A stretch of 64,000 nucleotides of DNA from Allomyces macrogynus ATCC 38327 (GCA_000151295.1 GG745330.1:838102-902101), one strand, 5' to 3'. Shown: positions 1 to 14,151, numbered from the stretch's first letter. Translations and numbers: made by a program. The notes: generated by a model from the letters alone, not told the origin.

Positions 1-1309
1 GCACGACAAGCGTGCGCGTGGATGCCTGCGCGAGCGCCGGGATCCGCACGCTGAGCGCCACGAATTCGGGGAAGTTGACGCGCACCCATGCCGCCTGGTG
101 CCCGTGGACCGGGAACAGGACGTGGTCGGCCGGCACGCGCGCCGCGTCGTGCGACGGCAAGTGTTCGAGCAACCGTGGGTGCACGTCGCTGAGCCAAGTG
201 CCATGCGCGTGCACGCGCGTGAGCGGCACGGCAAACAGGACCAGGTCCGGGAACTGCAGCGCGTGCATGCCGTCGGGCGTCGGGGTAAACGCGAGCGGAG
301 CAAATGCACGACGCGTGCGGTGCATCTGTCGGGAGGGCAGGTGAAGTGACGGACGAGATGCGTCAGCGAAGTATCTGATGTTCTGGAACCTTCCACTTGG
401 GAGTGTCCGCAACGAAAAGAGACCGTCGATCGCTTGCCCAAACCCTGAAATGGAAAGGGACATGAACGTACTGGATGTGTCGCGTGGCCTTCAACCACAG
501 CATTCTCCCAGTCGAGCGCCGACGACGTGAGCGTCGGCAGCTTGCCGAGGTTGGGCGGGTGCTGGAAGAGAATGGCTGAAGGGCATGCGGGGAAGTGTCT
601 GTTGTTGAAACCAGCACACACACAGGCCGCGCAGATGCAAGTGACACGCACCTTGAATCTGCGCGCTCGAGGCCAGCTCATCGCGAATCACAGCTGCGTT
701 GCTTGCCGGCACCTGGTTCCAGGCTGCGACGGCGTCCCAGACGGCGCGCGGGTCGGCGGTTGTGGTCATCCCTGTCACATCAACCGTCGCAGCACGGGTC
801 CCGTTGGCGCGCGCATCGCGAGACGCCACGACAAACGATGCGTTGCCGGCCAGGTCATCCGGGTCGAGGCACCGGATTTGCGCCGTTCCGGGCCGCGTGA
901 GGGGCACGGCGCGCAACGATACGAGAATGGCCGCGACATTGCTGCTGCTGCCATGAACGTGAACGGCACCAGCGGGCGGCTCGAGCCGCGCCCACGCGAC
1001 GGGCGGCGTCCTCGTTGTAGACGGCGCGTTGGTGCCGGCCTTGCTGCCGAAATTCACGACGGCGACATGCGCTTGCAGGATGTCGGGATCGGTGGGCGCC
1101 GAGTCGAGCAAGGTCGCGTGCACGAGCCCCTCGTTGACGAGACAGGCGATAAGCCGCGAGGCCGTGGCAAACTGGGCCGCATGCTCGAACGAGTCGGACG
1201 CATCGGGATGCGACTGGTGGTGGAGGAGCTTGAGGGCGCCGAGAGCGCTTGAAGTAGCGGGCCTGCCCCGAGTAGTGGTGGTGCGTGTGGAGGTGATGGA
1301 CGGGGCCAT
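1..1309 (-). CDS. NIS siderophore synthetase, IucA/IucC family (3' part off the window)
   Basis: Enzymes of this family use ATP to adenylate a carboxylate such as citrate and join it to an amine or alcohol, building hydroxycarboxylate siderophores for iron uptake. I read three exons: 1309-652, 575-472 and 325 to beyond base 1, giving about 362 residues before the window ends. Both introns have GT..AG ends and keep the frame. Family signs are the run EGHATHPMHRTR at residues 248-259, matching the conserved EGHPxHPxxKxR motif, a preceding region like LxxELxxSxxxQ, and FPVHGHQ near residue 325, matching the VPVHPWQ element. The start was chosen at the first ATG of the open frame; an earlier exon is possible. 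The product cannot be predicted. Rhizoferrin synthetase of Mucoromycota is a fungal enzyme of the same family, so a citrate-based siderophore is a fair inference. The missing C-terminal half must be checked before calling the gene intact. Confidence 0.85.
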
Positions 1310-1464
1310 GGCTGCTGGTCGTGGTCAAGGCTTGGGGAATGGTTGGCGTTAGGAGCTGCAACACGACCCAACTCGAGGACCCAATTTTCGGCGATGTCGT
1401 TGATAGCACGGCGAGAGCAACGTTGAAGATCACGATGCGCGATCAGAGCGGCAAGGACTTCGCA

Positions 1465-1474
1465 ATTTATAAAT
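1465..1474 (-). promoter_or_regulatory. possible TATA box of the siderophore synthetase gene
   Basis: A palindromic ATTTATAAAT lies about 155 bases upstream of the siderophore gene start in otherwise GC-rich DNA. Position and composition fit a TATA element, but the distance to a transcription start is unknown. Confidence 0.35.
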
Positions 1475-2278
1475 CCCTCCGCGCCGCGTCAGGGTCAGCG
1501 CGCGCGTGCACAAGCATCGAGATGCCGCGGCGATAGCGCGGTTGATGCAGCGCCGCTGACCGGCAACCCCTGCTAAGCAACGTCGGAAAACGTGCATGAC
1601 ATCGTGCACGACTCGCGCGTCCGTGCCAAGCATCGACATTCCCGCACAATAACGCGCTGAGGCCGCGGTGCTGGTCGGGCATGGTTCGCCGGCGTGGTTT
1701 ACCAAGCGGTGGCCCGCGGTGGCACAAAGGCGCTGAAGGGGATTCCTTCAAGGTTGCAGTTGATGGCATCCTGATTACTCACGGGCCGGGCCCCCCGCAT
1801 CCCGAGTCCAGAATCCGGTTCCTGTCGCCGATATCTTGGTGGGCAGTGGCGGCACACGCGTCCTCGTCGGAGACATGTTCGAGTATACATTTTCCCACGG
1901 ATGAACACCAGCCGTGCCCGCCCAGAGCCAAGGGTTGCCAAGAGTTGCCAAAGGCCAGTCGTCGTGGCCATCTTTACCTTGCGAGCCTGGACCAGGACAG
2001 TACTGTGGGAGCCTCTGCTGTGACAGAGCGCTGTAAAAGAACCGCGTCGTTTCGCGAATGGATATCTTACCTACTCGGCCCCAGACGGGCCTCGGGTCTC
2101 TGCGCTCTGGCGCTCCAGCCATGAACGCGCATGTTCTGAGATCCACCCAGCAGCGCAATCTGCCGCCACCCCCACCCCACTGGAACACACCAGTGCGCGC
2201 GACACCCACACCAGAGCCGGCCGGGTCGATATCGCACTTTCCCATCGCGGATGCGCGTGGCCCGCACGCGTGTCGCGC
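1475..2278. other. intergenic region, no gene recognised
   Basis: Open frames here overlap on both strands, lack any recognisable protein motif and look like chance frames of GC-rich DNA. An imperfect repeat beginning CAAGCATCGA occurs near 1509 and again near 1628. I see no RNA gene. Confidence 0.5.
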
Positions 2279-3637
2279 TCATGGCTCTGGCCCAATCAGT
2301 CGAAACGACCGCGGGGCCGCTCCCGTATTCCCACCCACCACCGCGTGCTGACGGAGCACGAGCACGGCCGGTACCGTCGCCGACTCGTCATCGATGCGCG
2401 ACTGCGCGCGCACGTACTCCACCGTTGCAATGGCGCCAAACGAGACACGCGCGACGGGCTCGACGACCGACCAAACGATCCACTGCACCATCGCGCGCAC
2501 GAGCACGCCGAGTATCGCGACGAGCTCGTACCCGATATGGCCGACGGTATCGATCTTGGACGTGGGCTGCGGCGGATGCTCGGCCTTGACCGGTACCGCG
2601 TCGGCGGCCAATGTCCATGCAAACCAGTCGTCGCGCACCACGGCCAGGTGTCCACGAACCTGCGCGATCCAACGCGCCACGACCGGCAAGCTTGCGACCG
2701 CGCGGTTGGCCACAGCGTCGGCCACGTCGAGCCCCGCATCCGATAACGCCGCCAACGCGGCGAGTCCACCGACCCAGGTCAGGACGACGGGCGCGTGCAT
2801 TGACGTGAAGCAGCACAGCGCTATCCACCCGACGAGCGCCGCGCTGGGGGTCATCCACTGCCACTCGAGCTGTCGCCGACGCTCGGCGGCCGAAGGCGGC
2901 GGGAACGCGATCGACGTTTTCATGTGATTCGGCAGAAGGCCCGCTGCCACGACGAGGATCCGGGACGCGACGAAAAGGCGTGTCACGGCATTGAGCAGCC
3001 GCTGTACGCGGTCGGCGCCCTCGAAAATCAAGTCGTGCAGCTCGAGCAGGTCTGTCACGAGCCCCATGACCGTGTCTTGCACGTTGACGTTGGCACCGGG
3101 CGCCGGCGAGCTCGGTGCCATGGGCACCATTTGCGGAGGCGATGAAGGTCGCGCGGTCGACGCCAACTTCGCGAGCCCGTGGTGCGTGACGGGTACGCCC
3201 GTAGCGTGGTGGTGCACGACAGGCACGCCCGTGCGGTCCGCGGCGACTGTAGCTGTCGCGACCGGCTGGATCTCCGCGACGGGTGGTAGCTCGACTGTAT
3301 CGCTCGCCGCCGGCAAGTTTGATTCGTTGATCGTAAACGCTCTGCCCGGGTAGAGGATGCATCCGGCGAGCACGGGCGCTGCACACAGCAGCAGACGCGT
3401 CTGGATACACACGGCCGTCCAGGTCGCGAGCGCGAGAGCGACGTCGATCCCGGCACCCTCGCCGCGCCACATGAGCAGTCGCGCGGCAGCACGCGTCATG
3501 GCGGCCAGCGCCTGCGTGATGGTGCGCGTGTGCGCGAGCGCTTCAAGCACGCGTGCTGGCAGCAACGCGGCGGCGAGGCCGGCGACCGACGAGGCCGACG
3601 ACAGGAGTGCGGCGGCGCGCGCTGATGGGGCGGGCAT
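2279..3637 (-). CDS. hypothetical multi-pass membrane protein
   Basis: A single open frame of 452 residues that I cannot assign to a family. Hydrophobic segments occur around residues 9-35, 63-94, 222-238, 263-300 and 378-410, so four to six membrane spans are likely. Between the second and third lies a Pro/Ser/Val-rich, His-containing linker of about 100 residues that looks disordered. The segment after residue 190 is amphipathic and rich in Leu, Asp and Arg. The start is the first Met of the frame. The last 30 or so residues are low complexity, and a short unrecognised intron near the 3' end is possible. Subcellular location cannot be told. Confidence 0.6.
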   Translation of the reverse strand: MPAPSARAAALLSSASSVAGLAAALLPARVLEALAHTRTITQALAAMTRAAARLLMWRGEGAGIDVALALATWTAVCIQTRLLLCAAPVLAGCILYPGRAFTINESNLPAASDTVELPPVAEIQPVATATVAADRTGVPVVHHHATGVPVTHHGLAKLASTARPSSPPQMVPMAPSSPAPGANVNVQDTVMGLVTDLLELHDLIFEGADRVQRLLNAVTRLFVASRILVVAAGLLPNHMKTSIAFPPPSAAERRRQLEWQWMTPSAALVGWIALCCFTSMHAPVVLTWVGGLAALAALSDAGLDVADAVANRAVASLPVVARWIAQVRGHLAVVRDDWFAWTLAADAVPVKAEHPPQPTSKIDTVGHIGYELVAILGVLVRAMVQWIVWSVVEPVARVSFGAIATVEYVRAQSRIDDESATVPAVLVLRQHAVVGGNTGAAPRSFRLIGPEP

Positions 3638-4046
3638 GGTGAAGGCGTCGCGTTGGATCTTGCAGATGTGCAGTTGATTCCGAGAGTGATCGAGTTGTTG
3701 GGTGGGGGCGTGAACGGCTAGTGAAGCTGCGCGGCTGGACTTGGACAGCCGTTGCGGATAGTTTGCGTGAATACCGCGTGAACTGCAGATAGCGATTGGA
3801 AACGCGCGGGTAGAGTGCGGCCAGTCGTTGCCGTCGTGGTGGTGATGGGACGGGTTGGGCTGGCGTCGTCGGCGACGAGTGGCCGGCCACCTCGGCTGGT
3901 CTAGTCCTCAACTTTCAGCGTGCAAACACACCATTGATGGTCATGGCTGTGAGACTACCACGCCAACGAACCAAGTCGCGCACGATCCAAACTGATCAAC
4001 ATACCATCGAATAAATAAGTCTAGATTTGCCCGAGTCTTGTCCAGT
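3638..4046. other. intergenic region between two minus-strand genes
   Basis: About 400 bases that must hold the promoter of the membrane protein and the 3' end of CCDC13. The DNA is locally AT-richer around 3990-4025. No gene or RNA is recognised. Confidence 0.5.
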
Positions 4047-6048
4047 TCACACGACCATGCCAGCTGTCGGCCCTACCATCCGGTCCGTTCCCGCCACCGA
4101 CCCGTTCAGCGAAGCGTCGAGCCCGCCGAGCGTGCTCGGTGAGCTCCCGCGCGCCGCGACGTGGTGGTGGTGCGGCGAAACGCCCCCACGCACGTCGCCT
4201 TCCCCGCCTGCCCGTTTCTGCGAGGCCGGCGCGGCCTTGCTTGACCGCTGCGCGAGATGCAGCGCGCACTTGGCGTCATCGAGCATGCGGCAATACATGG
4301 CGAGCTCGCGCTCCTTGGCCTGGTTGGTTGTCTCGACCGTCTGCCGCAGCACCTGCACCTCGTCGCGCAGCACGTCGACCTTACCTCGCAAACGCTTGAC
4401 TTCGGCCTCGTACGCGTCACGCTCGGTCGGGTTGAGCACGGCTGTAACGGGCCCGCTGCCGGAACCAGCAGCACCCGCAGGGCGTGCCGCCGTCGCTGGA
4501 CCGGGACCGCTCGCGTGGCCTGGGGCAGGCGGGTGCCACTGCGCACGCGCGCGCCGTTCCTGTTGTAGCTGAATCTCGAGCCGCGCCAGCTTAGCGTCCT
4601 TGGCCTGCAGGTCCTCCGACAGGACGCGCCGCAGCTCGCGCAGTTTGGCCAGCTCGAGCTGCGCGGCTGGGTCCACGGCCCCTGGCGACGTTGGGCGCAC
4701 GGGCGTGGGCGCGGGACGCGTCGCGTCGGTCGGCACCTGGAGGTACCCACCGCCCGACGACGACGACAATGCGAATCCATTGCCCCCGGCGGTGGTGGCC
4801 TCACCTGCCGACTTGGCCGCGCCGCGGTGCCGGAGCAGCGCCATTTTCAGCTGCGCAATTTCGTTCTGCAGCGCCTGGATCAACTTGTCGTCCGTCTCCG
4901 ACTTGGCGATAATCGTCTGCAGCTTGGAACGCACGTCCCGCTGCGCCGCTGCCAGGTGCCGGTTACGTGCGTGCAGCGCCTCGGTCGTCTTGGTCATCAC
5001 CGCCATCTCGTCGCGCAGCCTCGTGTTGTCGGCAGCCAAGTCGGCCACATCGACGCGTCGCTTGGCTTCCATGCGACGCAAAAGCGCGACTTGTGGCGTC
5101 GCGTCGTCGCCATCGTCGGAACCGGTGGCGGGCGGGACGGGCGTCGCGCCAGTTGGTACCGGCGTGGGCTCGGCGGCATGATCGAGCCGGCGTTGAAGCT
5201 TCTTGACCTTGTCGCGCAGGAGCGTGATGAGCTGTGCGCGGCCCTTCCACGTCGGGTCCGAGACGGCGCGCGAGAGCGGAACGCCATCGCCGAGCTCGGC
5301 GGCAAGCGCACGTTGCAGTCGTGCCACATCGGCTCGTAGCCCCACCGTGATCGACTTTTCCTCGTCGAGCTTGCGCTGCAGCGCGGCCAGCTTTTCACGG
5401 TCGCGATTCGGCTGCTGGTCCTCGGATGGAGACGCTGTGCCGCGCGACGCCGAGCCCTTGGGTTTTTTGCTATTGGGCGTGGGAGAGCGAGCGGCGGCTG
5501 CTGCGGCCTGCGTAAGTTCGGCGACCTGCGCCTCGAGCTTGGCCGACTTGGTGCGCTCGCGTTCGAGAACGACTGTGATCTTGCGCACGCGCTTGGAGAG
5601 CTCAATGATTTTGGCCTCCTTGGCCTCGTCGGCCTTGGACTGGACCGGGGGCGGTGCCGCGTTGGACTTCCCGCCGCCTTGCTCCTCTGCTGGCAGGATG
5701 ACGCCCCGATCAGAAATGTTGACGGGCCAGAGTGAAGCGCCTGGTAAGACTTGCCTTACCTTGCAGCTGGGCGTTCAAGTCTCCAATCTCCTTGGTCTTG
5801 AGCTCGAGTTCGTGATGCAGGATGCGCGCATACTCTTCCAGGCCGCGGACATGGTCGTGAATGTTGTCGTCGGAGCCGGCATCCGAGTCGGCTGAGTCGC
5901 CGGCTGCGCGGCTTCTCGACGAGGAAAACTTGAAGCTCGACGGGGAGGTGGACGGTGCTGCTCCTGGTTTCTTCATGACGCCGGCCGGTACTGCGCTGCT
6001 GCTGTCATCGCCGGAATGGATCGTCGCCGCGGTTGGATGTTGCGTCAT
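4047..6048 (-). CDS. CCDC13: CCDC13 homologue, ciliary coiled-coil protein
   Basis: Two exons, 6048-5760 and 5689-4047, joined across a GTAAGG..CCAG intron, give 643 residues. In animals CCDC13 is a centriolar-satellite protein needed for cilium formation. I recognise it by several blocks in the same order as the vertebrate protein: a heptad segment ending just before a block with WKGRAQ (vertebrates have WRGRAQQ), then a stretch with RNR..L......SETDDKLIQAL (vertebrates have HDDELIDAL), and a C-terminal block KERELAMYCRMLDDAK (vertebrates have KEEDFRMYHEIL). Long coiled coils alternate with Ser/Pro/Ala-rich linkers. The start ATG at 6048 opens a low-complexity N terminus before the first heptads. 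The gene is head-to-head with PIG-B, with about 340 bases between the starts. I expect a role at the basal body of the zoospore flagellum. Confidence 0.72.
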
Positions 6049-6385
6049 GGCTCGTCGAATATCGGTCCACCGACGGGCTGGGGCGCGAAAAATGACAGCG
6101 GTTTGATGCTGGCGTTGTGCGGGTACTTGACATACACGAGGACCGGTGCAAGAGGCGAAATTGGCGAGGATCGCGGGCACGAAGCGCTCGAGAAAAAACG
6201 AGACGAGCGCCGAGATGGAAGCGCGAAAAGATGCGAGACTCTTAATGATTCGCACGCGTCTCTCAAGTGGAGCACGGGATCGCGTCTTGCTGATCCTTGC
6301 CGCAGTTCGGCTTGGACGCGAAGCGCGGCTGCCGCCGGGTGCCGCAAGCGCGAGGCCACTCAACGACCACCGTCGACCGGAATTA

Positions 6386-8279
6386 ATGAGCTTGGAGCGC
6401 GTGCAAATCAAGATCTATGGCAAACCGACCTGTTATTCGGACTCCGGCCCTACTCGTCGTGTTCGCGTCTGGAACGCTGTCAATGTCACCACGTTTTTCT
6501 CGCCCGACGAGGTTTGGCAAGCGCTCGAGATTGCCTACCTCCTTGTTTTCAAGTACCATCCCCACCCGTTATTTTCCTATGGTCATCGGCACAGCGACCT
6601 CACCGCGAAGGGCTTAGAAATGGCCACATGACGTGGGAGTGGTTGCCAGGGTTGCAACTGCGCGGATTCGCGCATCCAATGTACTTTGCTGCGGGCTACT
6701 CGGCTCTCGGCTACTTTGATGTGGTCAACACGCCGCTCTTGGTTCGTCCTCGGCATTGTTCGGGTCGCAGATTGCAATGTGCGCTGATCTCGGTCCGGTA
6801 CCAACGGACGAAGGTTGCCTTGCCCAAAATCCAGCAGGGGATCGTTGCCGCATTTGCCGATTTCTTTACGTGGCGGCTCGCCCATGTACTGTTTGGGCCC
6901 AAGATTGCACAATGGACCCTGTTTGCGTTGCTCTTGTCGTGGTTCAATTTCTTTGTCTTGCCACGCGCCCTGTCGAATTCCATGGAGGCCGTGTTCTTTG
7001 CCGCGTCCTTGCATTTCTGGCACCGAAAGTACGGTGGACCCTTGTCGTTGCAACAACGCCGGCGTTCTCCACTCATTTTTGCCTCGTGATTTTGCAGGCC
7101 CGCCAAGTTCCTAACGTCGATCGTGTTCATGGGTCTGACCATCCAGCTCCGCCCGACGAGCGCGCCCATCTTTGCCATGCACATGGCCTTTTCGCCCCCA
7201 CCACGGCACCGCGCTCGGTCGCTTCTCGTCCAGCTCGTTCTTGTCGGCACCCTGTTCCTCGCCGGCTCGATTCTCGTCGACAACTGGGGCTACCAGGTGC
7301 TCTACGCGACCAAGCACCTCGCAGCGCCACCCTGGTCACGGTACCCGTTCATCGCCTGGAACTTTGTCAAGTCCAACGTGCAGCACGGAATCGCATCGTA
7401 CTATGGCGAGCACCCGTGGCACTGGTACCTGACCAACGCGCTCCCGACCTTACTCGGGCCGTACCTGCTCCTCGTCCCGCTCGTCGCGCGCGCGTGGATT
7501 TCGCACCCCGTCGTGGGCCGCGTGACAGTCGGCACCGTCCTCATGTACTCGTTTTTGCCGCACAAGGAGTTCCGATTCCTCGCGTGCATTCGTTGCTCCT
7601 GATCGCCGTCGGCATGGCCCTTGCCGTCCTCAACAACGACACGCTCGCGTGTCCGCTGGTCCACCCGCCCGCGGGGATTCTCGTGCGTGCGGCACACCGC
7701 CGCCTGACGCGGTTCTCGATCATGGCGACGCTCGCCGTCACGTCGTTTGTGCTCGCCATCTACACGGCGCGCGTGCACCAGTGCGGCGTCATCAACGTCA
7801 TGTACTATCTGCGCGCCCAGATTGCCGTGAAACCCGACACCAGGTCAATTAATTTTTTGATGCCGTGGCATTCGACACCGCTCGACAGCTACCTAGGGCG
7901 GAACGTGCGCACTGGGTGGCTCACGTGCGAGCCGTCCGTGTTCATGGACGCGGCCGCGCGGATCGAGTCGAGTTTGAAGGAATGGAATTGGCGCGATCGG
8001 TGGGCGAGTACCGCGCTGGTGGCGTCAATGGTAGCGGGGATCGCGGGGGTACCGGCGGGTGCGGCAGCGGGGGACGCGCCGGCGTCACACGTGGTCGTGT
8101 TTGACGACCTGTACCGCGTGCACAACGTGATTATCGCGAGGTGTGTCGGATCTATGTCGAAATCGCGGAGGTTCGATGGATGGCTTATGACTGGAGTCAA
8201 GTGCGCTCGTTTCTTCAACTCGCACGGGCACGACGACGCGCGGCGGCGCGGCGATGTGATTGTCTTGTGTCGTCAATGA
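6386..8279 (+). CDS. PIGB: GPI mannosyltransferase 3 (PIG-B/Gpi10), frame broken once
   Basis: PIG-B adds the third mannose, from dolichol-phosphate-mannose, to the GPI-anchor precursor in the ER lumen. Exons are 6386-6552, 6618-6741, 6814-7028 and 7098-8279. The N-terminal block RVWNAVNVTTFFSPDEVWQ followed across the first intron by NGHMTWEW is the GT-C family signature with the catalytic Asp-Glu pair. Later blocks are HKEFRF, INFLMPWHSTP, LTCEPSVF and, at the end, ARFFNSHGHDD then RRRGDV, all typical of the family. The protein is very hydrophobic with many membrane spans. The frame breaks once, near 7575-7585, immediately after HKEFRF: one base appears to be missing. Sequence on both sides is well conserved, so an assembly error is more likely than a pseudogene. 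The second intron is 72 bases, divisible by three and without a stop. The start codon is uncertain. Confidence 0.85.
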
Positions 8280-8591
8280 AGTAGTGGGGTTGTTTTCCTC
8301 TGTCCGTGGTTTTTGTCGTGTCAATTCGCGTCTGCGCCCGTTCATGTTGCATCCGCTCGCTCTTGTGCCCCACTCCCGTGACTTTCTCGCATCAGAAACA
8401 AAGCAAAAGAGGCAATTATAATATTCTCCCTCCACTAAGTTCTCCGACGACGCGTCACTCGATCGGCTCTTCCACCAAGTCCCGGGATCCCGCCCCCAAA
8501 CCAAGTCTTCTCCAATCCGAATCCAGCCAACCAATCCACGCTTGCCCTACCATCACCGCGGTCACATCCCCGGCACGGCGCGTCCGGTGCC
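8280..8591. other. convergent 3' intergenic region
   Basis: About 310 bases between the 3' ends of PIG-B and the Kin1-like kinase. It contains an AT-rich patch near 8400-8435 suitable for 3'-end formation of either gene. No further gene is seen. Confidence 0.5.
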
Positions 8592-11466
<2,875 letters not shown>

Positions 11467-12304
11467 GATGACGGCGTTGGTGGCGGCGTGGACAGCGGCG
11501 GCAGAAGACGGAGGAAGGGGGGCAGGGGGAGCGGCAGCAGCGACGAGCGCGATCGACCGGGGTTCGAGAGAGGTTGGCCGGGCAGAGAGGACGGCAGGAA
11601 GAGAGAGCGTGAAGGACCGGAACGGGAGCGGGAGCGGGAGCGGGGCGCGCCGGGCGTCCTGATCGCGCGCGCCGTCTAGCCGGTTGGTCTATCCCAGTCG
11701 GGCCGGTGGTGGCGGGTCGGAGCACGCGCCGGGCCGGGATGAGCAAACGGATTGCGTGCGCGAAGGACGGCCGAGCGGGGATCGGGCAGCGCCGTGCAGG
11801 GCGGCAGCGCGACGGCGTGAGCCGGGAATGACGGTGGAGAAGAGCGGCGCGGCGACGTGTCGACGGCGGCCGCGGGGGTACAGGGGCAGGAGGTGCTGAG
11901 GGCGCGAGTGCAAGAAGTAGGTGGTGGGGTCGGGGACACGGGGAGGGTTGGCGGCAGCAGCGGCGCGGGAGAAGAGAAGTGGTCGGTCGGCTGCAGCGCA
12001 GCAGCGACGGCAGCGGGAGCAGGGCAGGGCGAGAGAAGCGTTGCGCGGGGTCGTGTCCGCTCTCAAATCATCGGACGCGCGCGGCTGCACGCTGCCGTGA
12101 TCAAACAGCAGCCGCAAAGCCCGCCCGCGAGCGCTCGCCAAGCTGGTGGGTCCACTCTTTCGGTCACTTTTGATCGCGTATCTATACACACGTGGCTCGA
12201 CGTGACCGCGTCTCGAGCTCTCACCAACCAGCGCAGCCGGCAGCTGGAGCGGAAGCGAAGCCGCGACGCGCATGACCCACGAAAAAGCAGCAGAAACCCG
12301 ATCT
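11467..12304. other. intergenic region upstream of the kinase
   Basis: This stretch should carry the kinase promoter and 5' UTR plus the 3' end of the next minus-strand gene. A short GGGAGC-type repeat lies near 11625-11646. Open frames on the plus strand cross it but have no recognisable motif and I do not call them genes. Confidence 0.45.
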
Positions 12305-13477
12305 CTATGGTCCCAAAATGGCCTCCAGATCGCGCTCCAGGTCCGACTCGACCGACGGGGCGCGCGCAACTTGCTGCACCGTATCACTCGACACATGCGC
12401 ACCAACTAGTGGGTCGGAGGGCCAAGCTGCGAGTCCCGGTACCACCTCGCCCACTTCAGCCGTCGGCCACCATGCACCATGCTCAATTGCTGCGCCATGA
12501 TCGGATGACGTCAACGCGGCGGCGCTGGACCACGCTCTCGAGTCGAACGCATCGCTCATGGGGCCAGGCTGGTTGGCCAGCGTTGCGGGTGGCTCGGCCA
12601 GCAACTGCTCGATCTCGTCCTCGAGGTTTTCGCGCGAGTCTTGCATTCGTTGTCGCGCGTCGGGCGCTCGCAGCGGCGGTCGTCGCGTTGTCGGTGTCAG
12701 CGACGACGCAGGATCTGCAGCGAACGCCGTCGACCACGGCGAGTCGGACCGCGGTATCGGCGTGTGTGAAAAGGGAAGTCTTGGTACAAATCGCGGCGGA
12801 GGTGGTGGCGTCCACGCCGCTCTCGGATCAATCGACGCGGGAACGGTGCCGGCTTGCGGCCGTCCGAAACCTGGACTCGGATGGGTCGCGGTCGCGGCTG
12901 GCGGCCACTCGGGCGTCCTCGGTACCAAATGGTGATCTGTTGCTGCACGAGGATTGCTCGAGTAGGGCAGGCGGTCGCCGAGAGCGGGAGCCGGTATGGT
13001 GCTAGCTCTGACGTGCGCTAGCAGCGCGACGGGCGGGTCCGAGACGGGCGATGGCAGGAGCCGTCTGGCGGGGATAGCACGACGCGGACTTGCCGCAACG
13101 GGCACCGGCGTGCTCGTGATACTAGTGCGGGCGTGCGGGTGCCACGGCGGTATCTGTGCAGCGCCCGCACGTATTGCTGTGTGGTCCGCAACTGGCAGTG
13201 ATGGCACTGGCTGCAGCTCTGCCGCTGGCTCGGGCGGACAATGGAAGGCCAGGCGACGCGACGTGCGAGATCGTGGGCGGAGTGGCGTGGAATGGATGTC
13301 GGAGTGCGGTGCTGAGACCGGGCGGCGCGGCGCAGCGGCCCTGGCGCGAGAGAACCGAATCGTGAGCAAGCGCGAGCGAGCAGGCATAAGTGTCGAGGAG
13401 GCATACCGCGCGTGCGGCACCATGCGGGCGTCGTCCATGGCGGAGAGGAGGCTGTGATCGTCGGCATCGATTCGCAC
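12305..13477 (-). CDS. hypothetical Pro/Ala-rich protein with acidic C terminus
   Basis: An open frame of 390 residues that I cannot assign. Most of it is Pro/Ala/Arg/Ser-rich and probably disordered. The C-terminal 120 residues look more protein-like: an acidic amphipathic stretch (LEDEIEQLLAEP) and a second acidic end (ESDLERDLEAILGP) just before the stop. The 5' end is unresolved: a region reading RIDADDHSLLSAMDDARMV near 13475-13415 is a plausible early exon, a further exon may begin at an ATG near 13581, and the segment between 13410 and 13330 could be intron. An overlapping plus-strand frame (11857-13005) competes, but the acidic minus-strand ending makes this strand the better choice. 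Confidence 0.5.
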   Translation of the reverse strand: MRIDADDHSLLSAMDDARMVPHARYASSTLMPARSRLLTIRFSRARAAAPRRPVSAPHSDIHSTPLRPRSRTSRRLAFHCPPEPAAELQPVPSLPVADHTAIRAGAAQIPPWHPHARTSITSTPVPVAASPRRAIPARRLLPSPVSDPPVALLAHVRASTIPAPALGDRLPYSSNPRAATDHHLVPRTPEWPPAATATHPSPGFGRPQAGTVPASIDPRAAWTPPPPPRFVPRLPFSHTPIPRSDSPWSTAFAADPASSLTPTTRRPPLRAPDARQRMQDSRENLEDEIEQLLAEPPATLANQPGPMSDAFDSRAWSSAAALTSSDHGAAIEHGAWWPTAEVGEVVPGLAAWPSDPLVGAHVSSDTVQQVARAPSVESDLERDLEAILGP

Positions 13478-13802
13478 CTCGAGGTGGATACGGTCCGCGG
13501 CGTGCGCGGTACCGCCCCGGCCGTGTCGACGTCATTGGCATGGCCTTGCCGCCACGGTTTCGCTGACTGCACCAACACCATGCGTCACCGACACGACTCA
13601 GAGCGCCAAGTCACTGACACGCTGCGTCCATGTCACTGTTTTGACTTGGCAGCGCTGTCGCTCTCTCGTTGCTCTCCTGTGGTCGGCGTACCGCGGCGCA
13701 ACTTGTTGCAGTCGACTCTCGTGATCGCGATCTCTGGATTCCACCAATTTTTTCAAGCGCAGCGGTTGGGCCCGTGCCTGCCGCGGCCAGTCCGGCGCCA
13801 GA

Positions 13803-14108
13803 GCACGGCCGCTGACACTCAAGGTCTACGTGACGACGGGCGGCGAGCACCCGCGCCGCAGCGCCGACCTGCTGCGGCGCACTCCCCCCGGCGACCGCCT
13901 AACGCTCTACGCCGATGTATCGACGACGTTCGTCGAGCTGCTCGCTCAAGTCCATGCGCAGCGGCCCGACCTCGCCGGTCGCACTGCCACCTGGCGGCTC
14001 TACCCGCAGGTCGGCATGCCGTCGCCGCCCATTCTCGGGTACACACCCAATTCGCTTCAAGACCTGTCAGTGCGCGCGACCGACCTGCTCAGTCTGGCCG
14101 TGGCCGAT

Positions 14109-14151
<43 letters not shown>

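Noticed and set aside
1300..2270. GATA-type iron-responsive sites upstream of the siderophore gene
   Set aside because: Only one weak TGATAG word was seen, which is expected by chance; no extended ATCWGATAA site is present.
11857..13005. Long plus-strand open frame of 382 residues
   Set aside because: It is Arg/Ser/Ala-rich with no motif and overlaps a minus-strand frame whose acidic C terminus looks like real protein.
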